11,718 nt of DNA from an uncultured Collinsella sp. (GCA_905208975.1 CAJLRE010000057.1:1-11718); one strand, 5' to 3'. Numbered from the stretch's first letter, positions 1-6,712 are shown. Numbers and translations: made by a program. Notes: a model not told the origin generated them from the sequence alone.

Positions 1-45
1 CCCTGGACCGTCGAATCGGGAAGTACGGGTTCGGCGAAGGAGTAG
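1..45 (+). CDS. Possible C-terminal end of an upstream gene
   Basis: Frame 1 from the window edge reads 14 codons (ending in Ser-Ala-Lys-Glu) and stops at TAG 43-45. A hairpin follows ten bases later, as expected after a gene end. Fourteen codons are too few to identify a product or prove coding, and a neighbouring frame stays open longer (to a TAG at about 214-216). The call rests only on the position of the stop before the hairpin; the true end may lie outside the window. Confidence 0.22.
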   Translation, partial: PWTVESGSTGSAKE

Positions 46-54
46 AGACCGCGA

Positions 55-87
55 CTACCACAAAGGTACCCGTCCCCTTTGTAGTAG
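55..87. repeat. Short imperfect palindrome, REP/RAYT-like hairpin
   Basis: Twelve-base arms (55-66 and 76-87) pair with one mismatch around a 9-base loop. The core reads CAAAGGTACCCGTCCCCTTT (61-80). Similar GGTAC-C-GTCCCC hairpins are, from memory, common in many bacterial genomes as products of REP-associated (IS200-like, Y1) transposases. No transposase gene is in the window. It could equally be the terminator of a gene ending just upstream, although no clear T-run follows. Confidence 0.4.
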
Positions 88-98
88 TTCTCGGTTTG

Positions 99-153
99 TC
101 TCGATCTGTAACATCTTGGCCGCTAAAAGTGGGCCTGGTGTTACAGATTTAGA
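99..153. repeat. Long imperfect hairpin, copy 1 of a palindromic repeat
   Basis: Left arm 99-115 (starting TCTCGATCTGTAACATC) pairs with 137-153 over 17 positions, with two G-T wobbles and one mismatch. A further GGCC/GGCC pairing (118-121 with 132-135) lies inside. The first 18 bases are identical to those of the hairpin at 179-233, so the two are copies of one element. There is no T-tract, which argues against simple terminators. A dispersed REP/MITE-like element or a paired operator are the alternatives. Confidence 0.6.
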
Positions 154-178
154 TAAACAGGTGCCGCTGGTCATTTCA

Positions 179-233
179 TCTCGATCTGTAACATCTAGAG
201 CCATAAACAGCCGCTAGATGTTACAGATCGAGA
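179..233. repeat. Perfect 20-bp palindrome, copy 2 of the same repeat
   Basis: Left arm 179-198 (TCTCGATCTGTAACATCTAG) is the exact reverse complement of 214-233, with a 15-base loop (199-213). Compared with copy 1 the outer arms are conserved while the loops differ. This is the pattern of compensating conservation seen in stem-forming repeats or in binding sites read as dyads. The copies are 80 bases apart, start to start. Nothing in either loop looks like a gene. Confidence 0.7.
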
Positions 234-297
234 CGGTAGTGCGCCTGGGCGGCGGCGGGCTGACATCTCAGTACCCTATCCATCAATCACTCAGAAA

Positions 298-333
298 ATC
301 TTATATATAGAGACTTAGATTTGTGTATAAGAT
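298..333. promoter_or_regulatory. Ten-base dyad in the clpB promoter region
   Basis: ATCTTATATA (298-307) is mirrored by TGTATAAGAT (324-333) with one mismatch and a 16-base spacer. The right half contains a -10-like TATAAG (326-331), which would place a start site near 338 and give a leader of about 75 bases; no good -35 is visible. None of the standard heat-shock operators is found: no HspR site (CTTGAGT-N7-ACTCAAG), no CIRCE and no CtsR heptad repeats. If this dyad is an operator it belongs to an unassigned regulator; it could also be chance in an AT-rich stretch. Confidence 0.35.
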
Positions 334-372
334 CGCGTAAAGCTGGCAACAATACTTCTCGAACAACGTGAA

Positions 373-408
373 GCCGCCCCGTAGGGCGGCCGCCCCAAGA
401 GAGGTGAT
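373..408 (+). promoter_or_regulatory. GC-rich leader hairpin and ribosome binding site of clpB
   Basis: GCCGCCC (373-379) pairs perfectly with GGGCGGC (384-390) across a 4-base loop. The downstream GGGCGGCCGCCC (384-395) is itself a palindrome, so two mutually exclusive folds are possible. The SD AGAGGTGAT (400-408) follows directly, three bases before the ATG at 412. The hairpin has no T-tract and sits inside the leader, so a role in translation or mRNA stability of this chaperone gene is more likely than termination. That role is inference. Confidence 0.5.
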
Positions 409-411
409 TCC

Positions 412-3039
412 ATGAGAATCGATAAGCTAGCAATGACGTCGCGCGAGGCGCTGCAGACCGCCATGAGCACGGCTGCCGATGCACAGGCCGGCGCGGTGGA
501 GCCGATCCACCTGCTGTCTGCCCTGCTCGGTGCCGGCGAGCGCAATATCTCCGTGATCATCGAGCGCATCGGTGCCGACCCGGCTCAGCTCGCACGCTCC
601 ACACAAGATGCCATCGACCATGCGCCCAAGGTGTCGGGCGAGGGTCAGCAGATGGGCCTGTCCAACGAGCTCGTTCGCGTGATCGAGAAGGCCGAGAAAA
701 AGGCCACCAAGATGGGCGACAGCTTTGTGGTGACCGAGCATCTGCTGATGGCACTTGCCGAGGACAAGGGTGAGGCGGGTCGCGTGCTGCGTGGCGCCGG
801 CGTGACCAAGGAGCGCATCGAGCAAGTCTACGAGGAACTGCGCGGCGATGACCGCGTGACGTCTGCCGAGGACAAGACGCAGTTTGAGGCGTTGGAGCAG
901 TACGGTCGCAACATCTGCGATCTGGCTCGCGCCGGCAAGCTCGACCCGGTCATCGGCCGTACCGACGAGATCCGTCGTACTATTCAGGTTCTGTCCCGCC
1001 GCACCAAGAACAACCCCGTGCTTATCGGCGAGCCGGGCGTCGGCAAGACGGCCATCGTCGAGGGCATTGCTCAGCGAATCGTGGCCGGCGACGTACCGAG
1101 CACCCTGCGCGACCGCGACCTCATCGAGCTCGACATGAGCGCGCTGGTCGCCGGCGCCAAGTACCGCGGCGAGTTCGAGGACCGCTTGAAGGCCGTGCTC
1201 AAGGAAGTCCAAAAGTCCGAAGGCAAGGTCATCCTGTTCATCGATGAGCTCCACACCATCGTGGGCGCGGGTGCCACCGAGGGCTCCATGGACGCCGGCA
1301 ACATCCTGAAGCCGGCGCTTGCCCGTGGCGACTTGCACGCAATCGGCGCGACTACGCTCGACGAGTATCGCAAGTACATCGAGAAGGACGCGGCACTCGC
1401 CCGTCGTTTCCAGACCGTGATGGTCTCCGAGCCCACCGTCGAGGACACCATCTCGATCCTGCGTGGCCTCAAGGAGAAGTACGAGATCTTCCACGGCGTG
1501 CATATCACCGATAGCGCGCTCGTGGCGGCCGCCGACCTCTCCGATCGCTACATCGCCGACCGCTTCCTGCCCGATAAGGCCATCGACCTGGTTGATGAGG
1601 CGGCAAGCCGCCTGCGCATGGAGCTCGACAGCATGCCGGTCGAGATCGATGCCACCACGCGTCAGCTCACCCAGCTGCAGATCGAGGAGCAGGCGCTCAT
1701 GAAGGAGACCGACGACGCCTCCAAGGAGCGTCTGGAGGCCCTGCGCCAAGAGATTGCCGAGGTCCAAGAAAAGCTCAACGTGCAAAAGGCCGGCTGGCTC
1801 AACCAGAAGAACGCCATCGACCACGTGCAGGAGCTCAAGGGACAGCTCGACGAGGCCAAGAGCGAAGAGGAGCGTGCGACGCGCAACGGCGACCTGGGCC
1901 GTGCGTCCGAGCTGCGCTACTCCGTGATTCCGGGCCTGCAGCAGCAGATTCAGGATTCCGAGGCTGCGCTCGAGGCGCAAAAGCAGCAGGACGGCGAGGG
2001 CCTCAACGAGCAGGTGACCTCCGATGAGATCGCTGAGGTCGTGAGCGCTTGGACCGGCGTGCCCGTCTCCAAGATGATGCAGGGCGAGCTCGACAAGCTG
2101 AAGGGCTTGGAGGGCGAGCTGCATAAGCGCGTCATCGGCCAGGACGAGGCGGTCTCCGCTGTCGCCGCGGCCGTGCGTCGCAGCCGTGCGGGCCTCTCCG
2201 ATCCGGACAAGCCCATCGGCAGCTTCTTCTTCCTGGGCCCCACCGGCGTGGGCAAGACCGAGCTCGCCAAGGCGCTTGCCGAGTGCCTGTTCGATGACGA
2301 GCGTGCGCTCGTGCGTATCGACATGTCCGAGTACATGGAGAAGTTCAGCGTCCAACGTCTGATCGGTGCGCCTCCGGGATACGTGGGTTACGACGAGGGC
2401 GGCCAGCTTACCGAGGCCGTGCGCCGTCGTCCGTACTCCGTGATTTTGCTCGACGAGATGGAGAAGGCTCATCCGGATGTCTTTAACGTGCTGCTGCAGG
2501 TGCTTGATGACGGCCGTCTGACCGATGGCCAGGGTCGCCAGGTGTCCTTCAAGAACACGATCATCATCATGACGTCTAACGTGGGCTCCAAGGCCATCGC
2601 CGATCTGTCCGGTAAGGACGAGGAGGAGATGCGCCATCAGGTCGACGCCGCCATGGCTCAGACCTTCCGCCCCGAGTTCCTCAACCGTATCGACGATATC
2701 GTGGTGTTCCATCCGCTCGGCATGGCGCAGATCGAGAAGATCGTCGACATCCAGCTTGCCGACGTCCGCGCGCGTCTGGCCAAGGAGCGCATGACGCTTG
2801 CCATCACCCCGGCGGCCAAGCAGATGCTCGCCGTGGGTGGCCTGGACCCCGTGTTCGGTGCCCGTCCGCTCAAGCGCCTGGTCCAGCGCGAGGTCGTGGA
2901 CGCCATCGCCGCCGCCATCATCGACGGTACGGTGCGCGAGGGCGATCAGGTGACGGTCGATGCCGACAAGGACGGCGGCTTTACCGTCGTGTGCGACAAC
3001 ACGCCGTCTGCTACCTACGAGGTCCCCGACGCCGAGTAG
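412..3039 (+). CDS. clpB: ATP-dependent disaggregase chaperone ClpB
   Basis: ClpB is the hexameric cytoplasmic AAA+ (Hsp104-type) machine that threads aggregated proteins through its pore, working with DnaK/DnaJ/GrpE. At 875 residues it has the normal family length. The N-terminal Clp_N repeats cover about residues 5-145. The first ATPase domain has Walker A GEPGVGKT (206-213, Lys212) and Walker B VILFIDEL (273-280, Asp278/Glu279). A long charged coiled-coil middle domain lies at about 410-540, the feature that separates ClpB from ClpA and ClpC. The second ATPase domain has GPTGVGKT (609-616, Lys615) and Walker B with Asp681/Glu682. The C-terminal domain ends in a short acidic tail. No IGF/IGL loop for a ClpP partner was noticed. 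The ATG at 412 has a good SD at 400-408. The gene is monocistronic, ending at a strong terminator. It is presumably heat-inducible, but no known heat-shock operator was found upstream. Confidence 0.97.
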   Translation: MRIDKLAMTSREALQTAMSTAADAQAGAVEPIHLLSALLGAGERNISVIIERIGADPAQLARSTQDAIDHAPKVSGEGQQMGLSNELVRVIEKAEKKATKMGDSFVVTEHLLMALAEDKGEAGRVLRGAGVTKERIEQVYEELRGDDRVTSAEDKTQFEALEQYGRNICDLARAGKLDPVIGRTDEIRRTIQVLSRRTKNNPVLIGEPGVGKTAIVEGIAQRIVAGDVPSTLRDRDLIELDMSALVAGAKYRGEFEDRLKAVLKEVQKSEGKVILFIDELHTIVGAGATEGSMDAGNILKPALARGDLHAIGATTLDEYRKYIEKDAALARRFQTVMVSEPTVEDTISILRGLKEKYEIFHGVHITDSALVAAADLSDRYIADRFLPDKAIDLVDEAASRLRMELDSMPVEIDATTRQLTQLQIEEQALMKETDDASKERLEALRQEIAEVQEKLNVQKAGWLNQKNAIDHVQELKGQLDEAKSEEERATRNGDLGRASELRYSVIPGLQQQIQDSEAALEAQKQQDGEGLNEQVTSDEIAEVVSAWTGVPVSKMMQGELDKLKGLEGELHKRVIGQDEAVSAVAAAVRRSRAGLSDPDKPIGSFFFLGPTGVGKTELAKALAECLFDDERALVRIDMSEYMEKFSVQRLIGAPPGYVGYDEGGQLTEAVRRRPYSVILLDEMEKAHPDVFNVLLQVLDDGRLTDGQGRQVSFKNTIIIMTSNVGSKAIADLSGKDEEEMRHQVDAAMAQTFRPEFLNRIDDIVVFHPLGMAQIEKIVDIQLADVRARLAKERMTLAITPAAKQMLAVGGLDPVFGARPLKRLVQREVVDAIAAAIIDGTVREGDQVTVDADKDGGFTVVCDNTPSATYEVPDAE

Positions 3040-3084
3040 ATTTATGGGACATGCCTTAAAATCTGCCAGCCGTCTCTAAACGCC

Positions 3085-3121
3085 AAGGGCGGCGGATCCA
3101 ATTGGGTCCGCCGCCCTTTTT
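3085..3121 (+). terminator. Rho-independent terminator of clpB
   Basis: GGGCGGCGGA (3087-3096) pairs perfectly with TCCGCCGCCC (3107-3116). The stem continues inward by three more pairs to an AATT loop and is followed by five T residues (3117-3121). It starts 45 bases after the clpB stop. The stem is extremely stable and should isolate clpB from the small gene downstream. Confidence 0.92.
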
Positions 3122-3173
3122 CGTGCGACAATCGATAATGTTGAACACGATTGCATGGCAAGGAGATATGCAG

Positions 3174-3368
3174 ATGATAGACAAGAACAAGACGAATGCG
3201 CCGGTCGCCAACGCCGCGCCGGCCGCACCCAAGCCTGCACCCAAGCCTGTGCCCAAGCCGCGCGACCCCTACATCCGTGCCGAGAACGAGGATGACGACG
3301 GCTACGATCCTTATAGCGATCGTCGCCCCGAGCGCGAGCCCCTCTTCGAAGCCGACCCCTGGCGTTAA
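3174..3368 (+). CDS. Small Pro/Lys-rich, acidic-tailed protein of unknown function
   Basis: This is a 64-residue predicted protein that I do not recognise. Residues 8-18 are Ala/Asn/Pro-rich. A PKPAPKPVPKP tract (19-29) gives a positively charged polyproline-like segment. Residues 36-64 are strongly acidic with Tyr, Arg and a terminal DPWR. It has no signal peptide, membrane segment or cysteine, and is probably disordered. The ATG at 3174 was chosen because AAGGAG (3160-3165) lies eight bases before it; the in-frame ATG at 3168 is only two bases from that SD and the frame upstream has none. A GATAAT (3134-3139) could be a -10, but no -35 is evident because the clpB terminator occupies that position. 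It has its own terminator. Good SD, spacing and terminator make it a real gene despite its size. Confidence 0.72.
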   Translation: MIDKNKTNAPVANAAPAAPKPAPKPVPKPRDPYIRAENEDDDGYDPYSDRRPEREPLFEADPWR

Positions 3369-3403
3369 GTAGCTCATTTGGGACGGGGCTTTTTTAGCTA
3401 CTT
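3367..3403 (+). terminator. Terminator after the small protein gene
   Basis: Two overlapping folds are possible. AAGTAGCT (3367-3374) is the exact reverse complement of AGCTACTT (3396-3403) with a 21-base loop. Alternatively AGCTC (3371-3375) pairs with GGGCT (3386-3390) and is followed directly by a six-T run (3390-3395). The second is the classical intrinsic terminator form. The first could make the element work on the opposite strand or stabilise the 3' end. It begins within the stop codon of the small gene. Confidence 0.65.
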
Positions 3404-3492
3404 TGTTTTCGGCTAGAGGCGTTCATGCCTGCCCCCCTCGGCCGCTCGATATCCTCCGGGAGGGGCCACTAATAGAAAACTTGCTTATCCAT
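3404..3492. other. Non-coding spacer with a C/G-rich hairpin
   Basis: No plausible gene is present. GCCCC at 3431-3435 pairs with GGGGC at 3462-3466, and after one mismatch three more pairs follow (3437-3439 with 3458-3460); the loop is 18 bases with no T-run. Base composition turns sharply AT-rich from about 3467, where the operator-like region of the next gene begins. The break could mark the left edge of an inserted segment that carries the ATPase gene, but no duplicated target site was found. Confidence 0.4.
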
Positions 3493-3568
3493 TAATCAAG
3501 ATACGCATAATCTTGCTCTCCTGCTAATCAAGAATCGTTATAATCTTGATTAGCAGGAGAGCAAGATT
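3493..3568. promoter_or_regulatory. Tandem dyads with an embedded -10 box upstream of the AAA ATPase
   Basis: Two copies of one motif occur: TAATCAAGA then ATAATCTTG at 3493-3501/3507-3515, and again at 3525-3533/3540-3548. Both pairs are direct repeats at 32-33 bases, about three helical turns. The second copy is part of a perfect 25-base inverted repeat, 3509-3533 against 3544-3568, with a 10-base centre. A perfect TATAAT lies at 3539-3544 in that centre, making it the likely -10; TTGCTC (3514-3519) is a poor -35 at 19 bases. A similar CATAAT (3506-3511) sits in the first dyad. The arrangement fits an operator that covers the promoter, and the RNA could also fold. AGGAGA in the right arm (3556-3560) would be hidden in the stem. 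Confidence 0.75.
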
Positions 3569-3576
3569 GGAGAATT

Positions 3577-4929
3577 ATGGCATTCAACGACTTGGTGGCT
3601 CAAAAAATAAAGGACTTTGAGCAACAGGGGATTCCGCAGGTCTTTGAGCGCGACCTTGATCTGGGCAACCCGCAGGAGCCAAAGCGCGACAACATCGTAT
3701 ATGTGATTGTGGGCGCCCGTCGTTGTGGAAAGACGTATCGCCTGTATCAGGAGATACGGCGGCTTCAGGGCCAAGGCGTCGAGCTTGACCGGATGCTATA
3801 TTTCAATTTTGAGGATGAGCGCTTGCGTCCGTATGAGCCATCGCTACTAGCGGACGTGCTCGATACATTCTATGCACTATATCCTGCTGCTCGAGGCGAG
3901 GGCGCCTACCTTTTCTTTGACGAGATCCAGGAAATACCCGAATGGGGTGCGTTTCTGCGACGCGTGGTCGATACGGAGAAGGCGACCGTTTACGTGACGG
4001 GATCTTCTTCTAAGATGCTGTCCTCAGAACTTAAGAGCGAGTTCAGGGGCCGTTCTCTTGTGCGAGAGCTTTTTCCGTTGAGTTTTTCGGAATACGTCCG
4101 ATATAAGACGGGGAGCGTTCCTGAGCCGGATGCACCCTTTTCATCGAGCGATGCAGCACTGCTTCGACATCATCTGATCGGATATCTCGAGCGAGGGGGA
4201 TTCATCGCGACACTTGAGCAGACGCCCGCAGACGCGATTCAGCTGCTACAGGAATATGCGTCGCGAACGGTCGCCATGGACGTCGTTGAACGTTACGACG
4301 TCAAGAACCCCCGTTTGGCCTCGCTGTTTCTGGCGCGGTGCATGGCATCTTCGGGACGAGAGCTGTCAGTGAACAAAGTGTACAACGAGTTCAAGAGCAG
4401 ACAGATATCCGTCAGTCGAAATACGCTCAGCGACTTACTTGAGTATTACGAGGACGCCTACCTGCTGTTTTCGGTGCCGGAGTTCACGCGTTCGCTTGCA
4501 AATAATACGCGGTCTGCGTCTAAGGTCTACGCCGTCGATCCTGCGATGTTCGGAGCGTTCTCCCCCGCATCGGCATTGGATCATGGTCAGAGGCTCGAGA
4601 CCGCGGTGTTCAATGCGCTCAGAAGAAGGACCCCCGCCGTGCGGCCCGGTTCGGTTTGCCGCCTGCTGATTAAAGATAAGAATAAAAGCCATGAGGTGGA
4701 CTTTGTGGCTGGGGATGCACTGCTCATGCAGGCTTACGGCCTGATTCAGGTAAGTGTGGATATGACAAGCGAGAAAACGCGCGAGCGCGAAATTGCCGCG
4801 CTCGATGCCGCGATGGCCCAGTTTGATCTTGGCGAGTCGGTAATCGTTACCATGGATGAGCAGGCCGATATTCCATGCAAACACGGCGTGGTACATGCTG
4901 CGCCCGCATGGAAGTGGCTCCTTTCCTAA
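3577..4929 (+). CDS. AAA ATPase with C-terminal DUF4143 domain
   Basis: This is a 450-residue cytoplasmic P-loop ATPase of the AAA_14/DUF4143 family, which is abundant in anaerobes and archaea and has no settled function. Walker A is GARRCGKT (46-53, Lys52). Walker B is YLFFDEIQE (111-119, Asp115/Glu116). A sensor-1-like VTGSSS (140-145) and the ELFPLSFSEY segment typical of this family follow. The C-terminal half contains HEVDFVAGD (372-380), which recalls the PD-(D/E)XK nuclease-like signature in relatives. The expected following E-x-K is here Gln391-Val-Ser393, so a catalytic metal site appears lost. SD GGAG (3569-3572) lies four bases before the ATG at 3577. The gene has more ATA, CTA and AGA codons and lower GC than clpB, suggesting transfer. 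No partner gene is adjacent. The palindromic promoter suggests tight control, possibly autoregulation, though no DNA-binding domain is obvious. Confidence 0.88.
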   Translation: MAFNDLVAQKIKDFEQQGIPQVFERDLDLGNPQEPKRDNIVYVIVGARRCGKTYRLYQEIRRLQGQGVELDRMLYFNFEDERLRPYEPSLLADVLDTFYALYPAARGEGAYLFFDEIQEIPEWGAFLRRVVDTEKATVYVTGSSSKMLSSELKSEFRGRSLVRELFPLSFSEYVRYKTGSVPEPDAPFSSSDAALLRHHLIGYLERGGFIATLEQTPADAIQLLQEYASRTVAMDVVERYDVKNPRLASLFLARCMASSGRELSVNKVYNEFKSRQISVSRNTLSDLLEYYEDAYLLFSVPEFTRSLANNTRSASKVYAVDPAMFGAFSPASALDHGQRLETAVFNALRRRTPAVRPGSVCRLLIKDKNKSHEVDFVAGDALLMQAYGLIQVSVDMTSEKTREREIAALDAAMAQFDLGESVIVTMDEQADIPCKHGVVHAAPAWKWLLS

Positions 4930-4947
4930 TCGTCTATGGATTTGCGA

Positions 4948-4986
4948 GGCCAGGACTCAGGTGTCATGGTCCGCTAGTCCTGGGCC
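4948..4986. terminator. Possible hairpin between convergent genes
   Basis: GGCCAGGACT (4948-4957) pairs with AGTCCTGGGCC (4976-4986) with one bulge and an 18-base loop. It lies between the stop of the ATPase gene and the stop codon of the minus-strand gene, and slightly overlaps the latter. There is no convincing T-run on either side, so bidirectional termination is only a guess from position. Confidence 0.3.
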
Positions 4987-6476
4987 TTGATGCTCGGCAG
5001 GAGAATCTGGGCGAGGTAGTCGGTCTCGAGTTTGGTCGCGGCGTCTGCCTTGCCGTCTTTGCCGACCAGTACGTTCTTGATCTGGCTATAGGTGTAGCGG
5101 TTACCGGTCGTGAGCTCGACAAGCTCAATGGCCGTGTCCATGGGGTAGGTTGACACGGGATTCTGCGTCCGTCCATTGATGGTCTGGGGCACCACGTACG
5201 GATAGACGGGGCCGCTGGCGTAGACGGTATAACCGTTGCCTAGATTGGCCGCACCCAAAACCGTATCGCCCTCATCGGGCGTAAAGCTCTCGCCCTCGCG
5301 CACCGCGACGAGCGTCACAATCGGCGTATCGCTGTCGCCGGCAAGATAGATGCATAGCGTGCTGCCATTTTGCCAAGTCTCGACCTTGCCGTACCACTCG
5401 ACGGGGATATCGAGCTGGTAGAGGTCGGTTGCCTTGTGGCGAGCGTCAGCATCGCGGGCTGCCTGTGCCTTTTGCGCGCTCACGGCATTGACGGCGGCGT
5501 CGCGCCGCGCGGTTGCCGCCTGCTGGAGCACCTTGGCGGTGGCGGCGGAGCTCGCGCCTCCCTCCTCGGCATATTTGGCGGCGGCATCGATCTGGTCGTC
5601 GGTTACCGTGTCGGCCGAAGGCACCTTGAGCTTAAAGGCGGCCTGGCTGCTTAGGTCCTGTCCGTCGCTCTTGATCGTGACCTGCGCCTTGGTGGTCGGC
5701 ACGGTATAGACGGTGCCGTCGGACGCGATGGGGGAGGCAGCGATGGAGAGCGTGTAGTCACCGGGTAGCAGTTTGATGCCACGGCCGTGCTCGTCAACAT
5801 AGAGTGTTTCGCTCACGGAGGATCCGTCAGAATCCTGGCCACTCACTTGTACGGGAATCTTGGAGCCGGCGGAACAGTCGAGGCCCGCGGCATGCACGCC
5901 AATCTGCACCGACATCATCGTGTGGGCATTGGCGGCGACAGCGGCAGCCTGCTCTTGCTGATATCCGTTCCAGGCAGCATAGCCTGCACCGCCGGCGACG
6001 AGCGCGACGGCCACGACACCGGCGACCATCAGATTGCGGCGCTTGGGCGACATCTTGCGATGGCGGACCTCGGCTTCGTGTGCCGAGGGAACGGACGGCA
6101 GGGGAATATCGCCCATGGCGACGGTCTCATCCACGGCTGGTGCGGAACCCAGGCCAGGAAGCTCGCGAGTCAGCGAATCTTCGGCCGGTAAGCTGTCGAG
6201 CAAGACGGTTTCCTCGCCCGTGTCGGATTCGGGCTGGTCGTCGGCCTCACATTCGGATTCCTCGTGCCCCGCCTCGTCTTCGGTGGGCGCGGCGCCATCG
6301 TCTTTTGCATCCTGATCATCGGGCTGCGCCTCGATTTCCGGCTCATCCTGCACATCAACGCTCGAATCGTCAAACGCAATCTCATCGAGTGAAATTCGGT
6401 CTAAGCTCTCCAAGGCCTCAGCGCAAGCTTCTGCATCTTGGGCCGCATCCTCTTGACCCATCGTCTCATCTTTCAT
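4974..6476 (-). CDS. Acidic single-pass membrane-anchored envelope protein, function unknown
   Basis: The predicted protein has 500 residues. Residues 1-140 are very acidic and probably disordered and cytoplasmic. SPKRR (143-147) precedes a hydrophobic helix at about 149-170, so the protein should be type II (N-inside) with residues 171-500 outside. The outer part has a beta-rich region (about 185-290, with LLPGDYTLSI recalling surface beta-sandwich repeats), an Ala-rich helical segment (about 290-350) and a C-terminal globular domain beginning near YQLDIPVEWYGKVE. Similar domains occur, from memory, in other coriobacterial envelope proteins, but I cannot name a family. The start at 6476 was chosen because GGGGGAT lies just upstream; the longer open frame starts inside the terminator region and lacks an SD. 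An internal ATG at 6461 is possible. The cytoplasmic tail has two similar motifs, EETVLLDSLP (88-97) and DETVAMGDIP (116-125). Confidence 0.75.
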   Translation of the reverse strand: MKDETMGQEDAAQDAEACAEALESLDRISLDEIAFDDSSVDVQDEPEIEAQPDDQDAKDDGAAPTEDEAGHEESECEADDQPESDTGEETVLLDSLPAEDSLTRELPGLGSAPAVDETVAMGDIPLPSVPSAHEAEVRHRKMSPKRRNLMVAGVVAVALVAGGAGYAAWNGYQQEQAAAVAANAHTMMSVQIGVHAAGLDCSAGSKIPVQVSGQDSDGSSVSETLYVDEHGRGIKLLPGDYTLSIAASPIASDGTVYTVPTTKAQVTIKSDGQDLSSQAAFKLKVPSADTVTDDQIDAAAKYAEEGGASSAATAKVLQQAATARRDAAVNAVSAQKAQAARDADARHKATDLYQLDIPVEWYGKVETWQNGSTLCIYLAGDSDTPIVTLVAVREGESFTPDEGDTVLGAANLGNGYTVYASGPVYPYVVPQTINGRTQNPVSTYPMDTAIELVELTTGNRYTYSQIKNVLVGKDGKADAATKLETDYLAQILLPSIKAQD

Positions 6477-6600
6477 ATATCCCCCAAGCTCAATATCGGG
6501 ACAACACTGTACCCAAAAACGGGACCCCATAGAGCCGCCGTATGATTTGAAATCCGATTTTATATATGCGCATGTTTTTGAATAGATGAATAAGACGCAA
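6477..6600 (-). other. Leader and promoter region of the envelope protein gene
   Basis: No coding signal is seen. Read on the minus strand, an AT-rich stretch near 6555-6570 contains a -10-like TATAAA (6558-6563), but no convincing -35 at proper spacing. That start would give a leader of roughly 75 bases. The minus-strand SD (GGGGGAT) is at about 6481-6487. The region lies between the terminator of the gene upstream on this strand and the start codon, so a promoter is expected here. Confidence 0.3.
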
Positions 6601-6644
6601 CGACAAAAGCCCCCGGAAAGCGAGTGAAACGCTTTCCGGGGGCT
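6601..6644 (-). terminator. Strong terminator of the membrane protein gene
   Basis: A perfect 15-bp stem (6608-6622 with 6630-6644) closes a 7-base loop. On the minus strand the G-rich arm is followed by TTTTGTCG, the correct orientation to end transcription of the DUF5692-like gene whose stop is at 6713. It also separates that unit from the envelope protein gene downstream. Confidence 0.92.
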
Positions 6645-6712
6645 CTGCGAGACATTGGATTGAAAATCCTGGCGGGCGGGCCTATGCCCAAGCGCCAACA
6701 GCGACCAACATG

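Noticed and set aside
1..411. CRISPR array suggested by repeated TCTCGATCTGTAACATCT
   Set aside because: Only two copies of the unit occur, each forms its own long hairpin with a different loop, and no cas gene or regular spacers are present.
427..2712. A 761-codon open frame on the minus strand opposite clpB
   Set aside because: It mirrors clpB codons, is rich in His/Leu/Gly/Val, has no SD or recognisable motif, and lies within an unmistakable ClpB reading frame.
3042..3377. Minus-strand frames across the clpB terminator and the small gene
   Set aside because: They read through a strong terminator and mirror the Pro/Ala codons of the small plus-strand gene, which has the SD and terminator.
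3493..3568. Terminal inverted repeat of a transposon around the ATPase gene
   Set aside because: Both arms lie upstream of the gene and no matching repeat or target duplication was seen after its stop near 4930.
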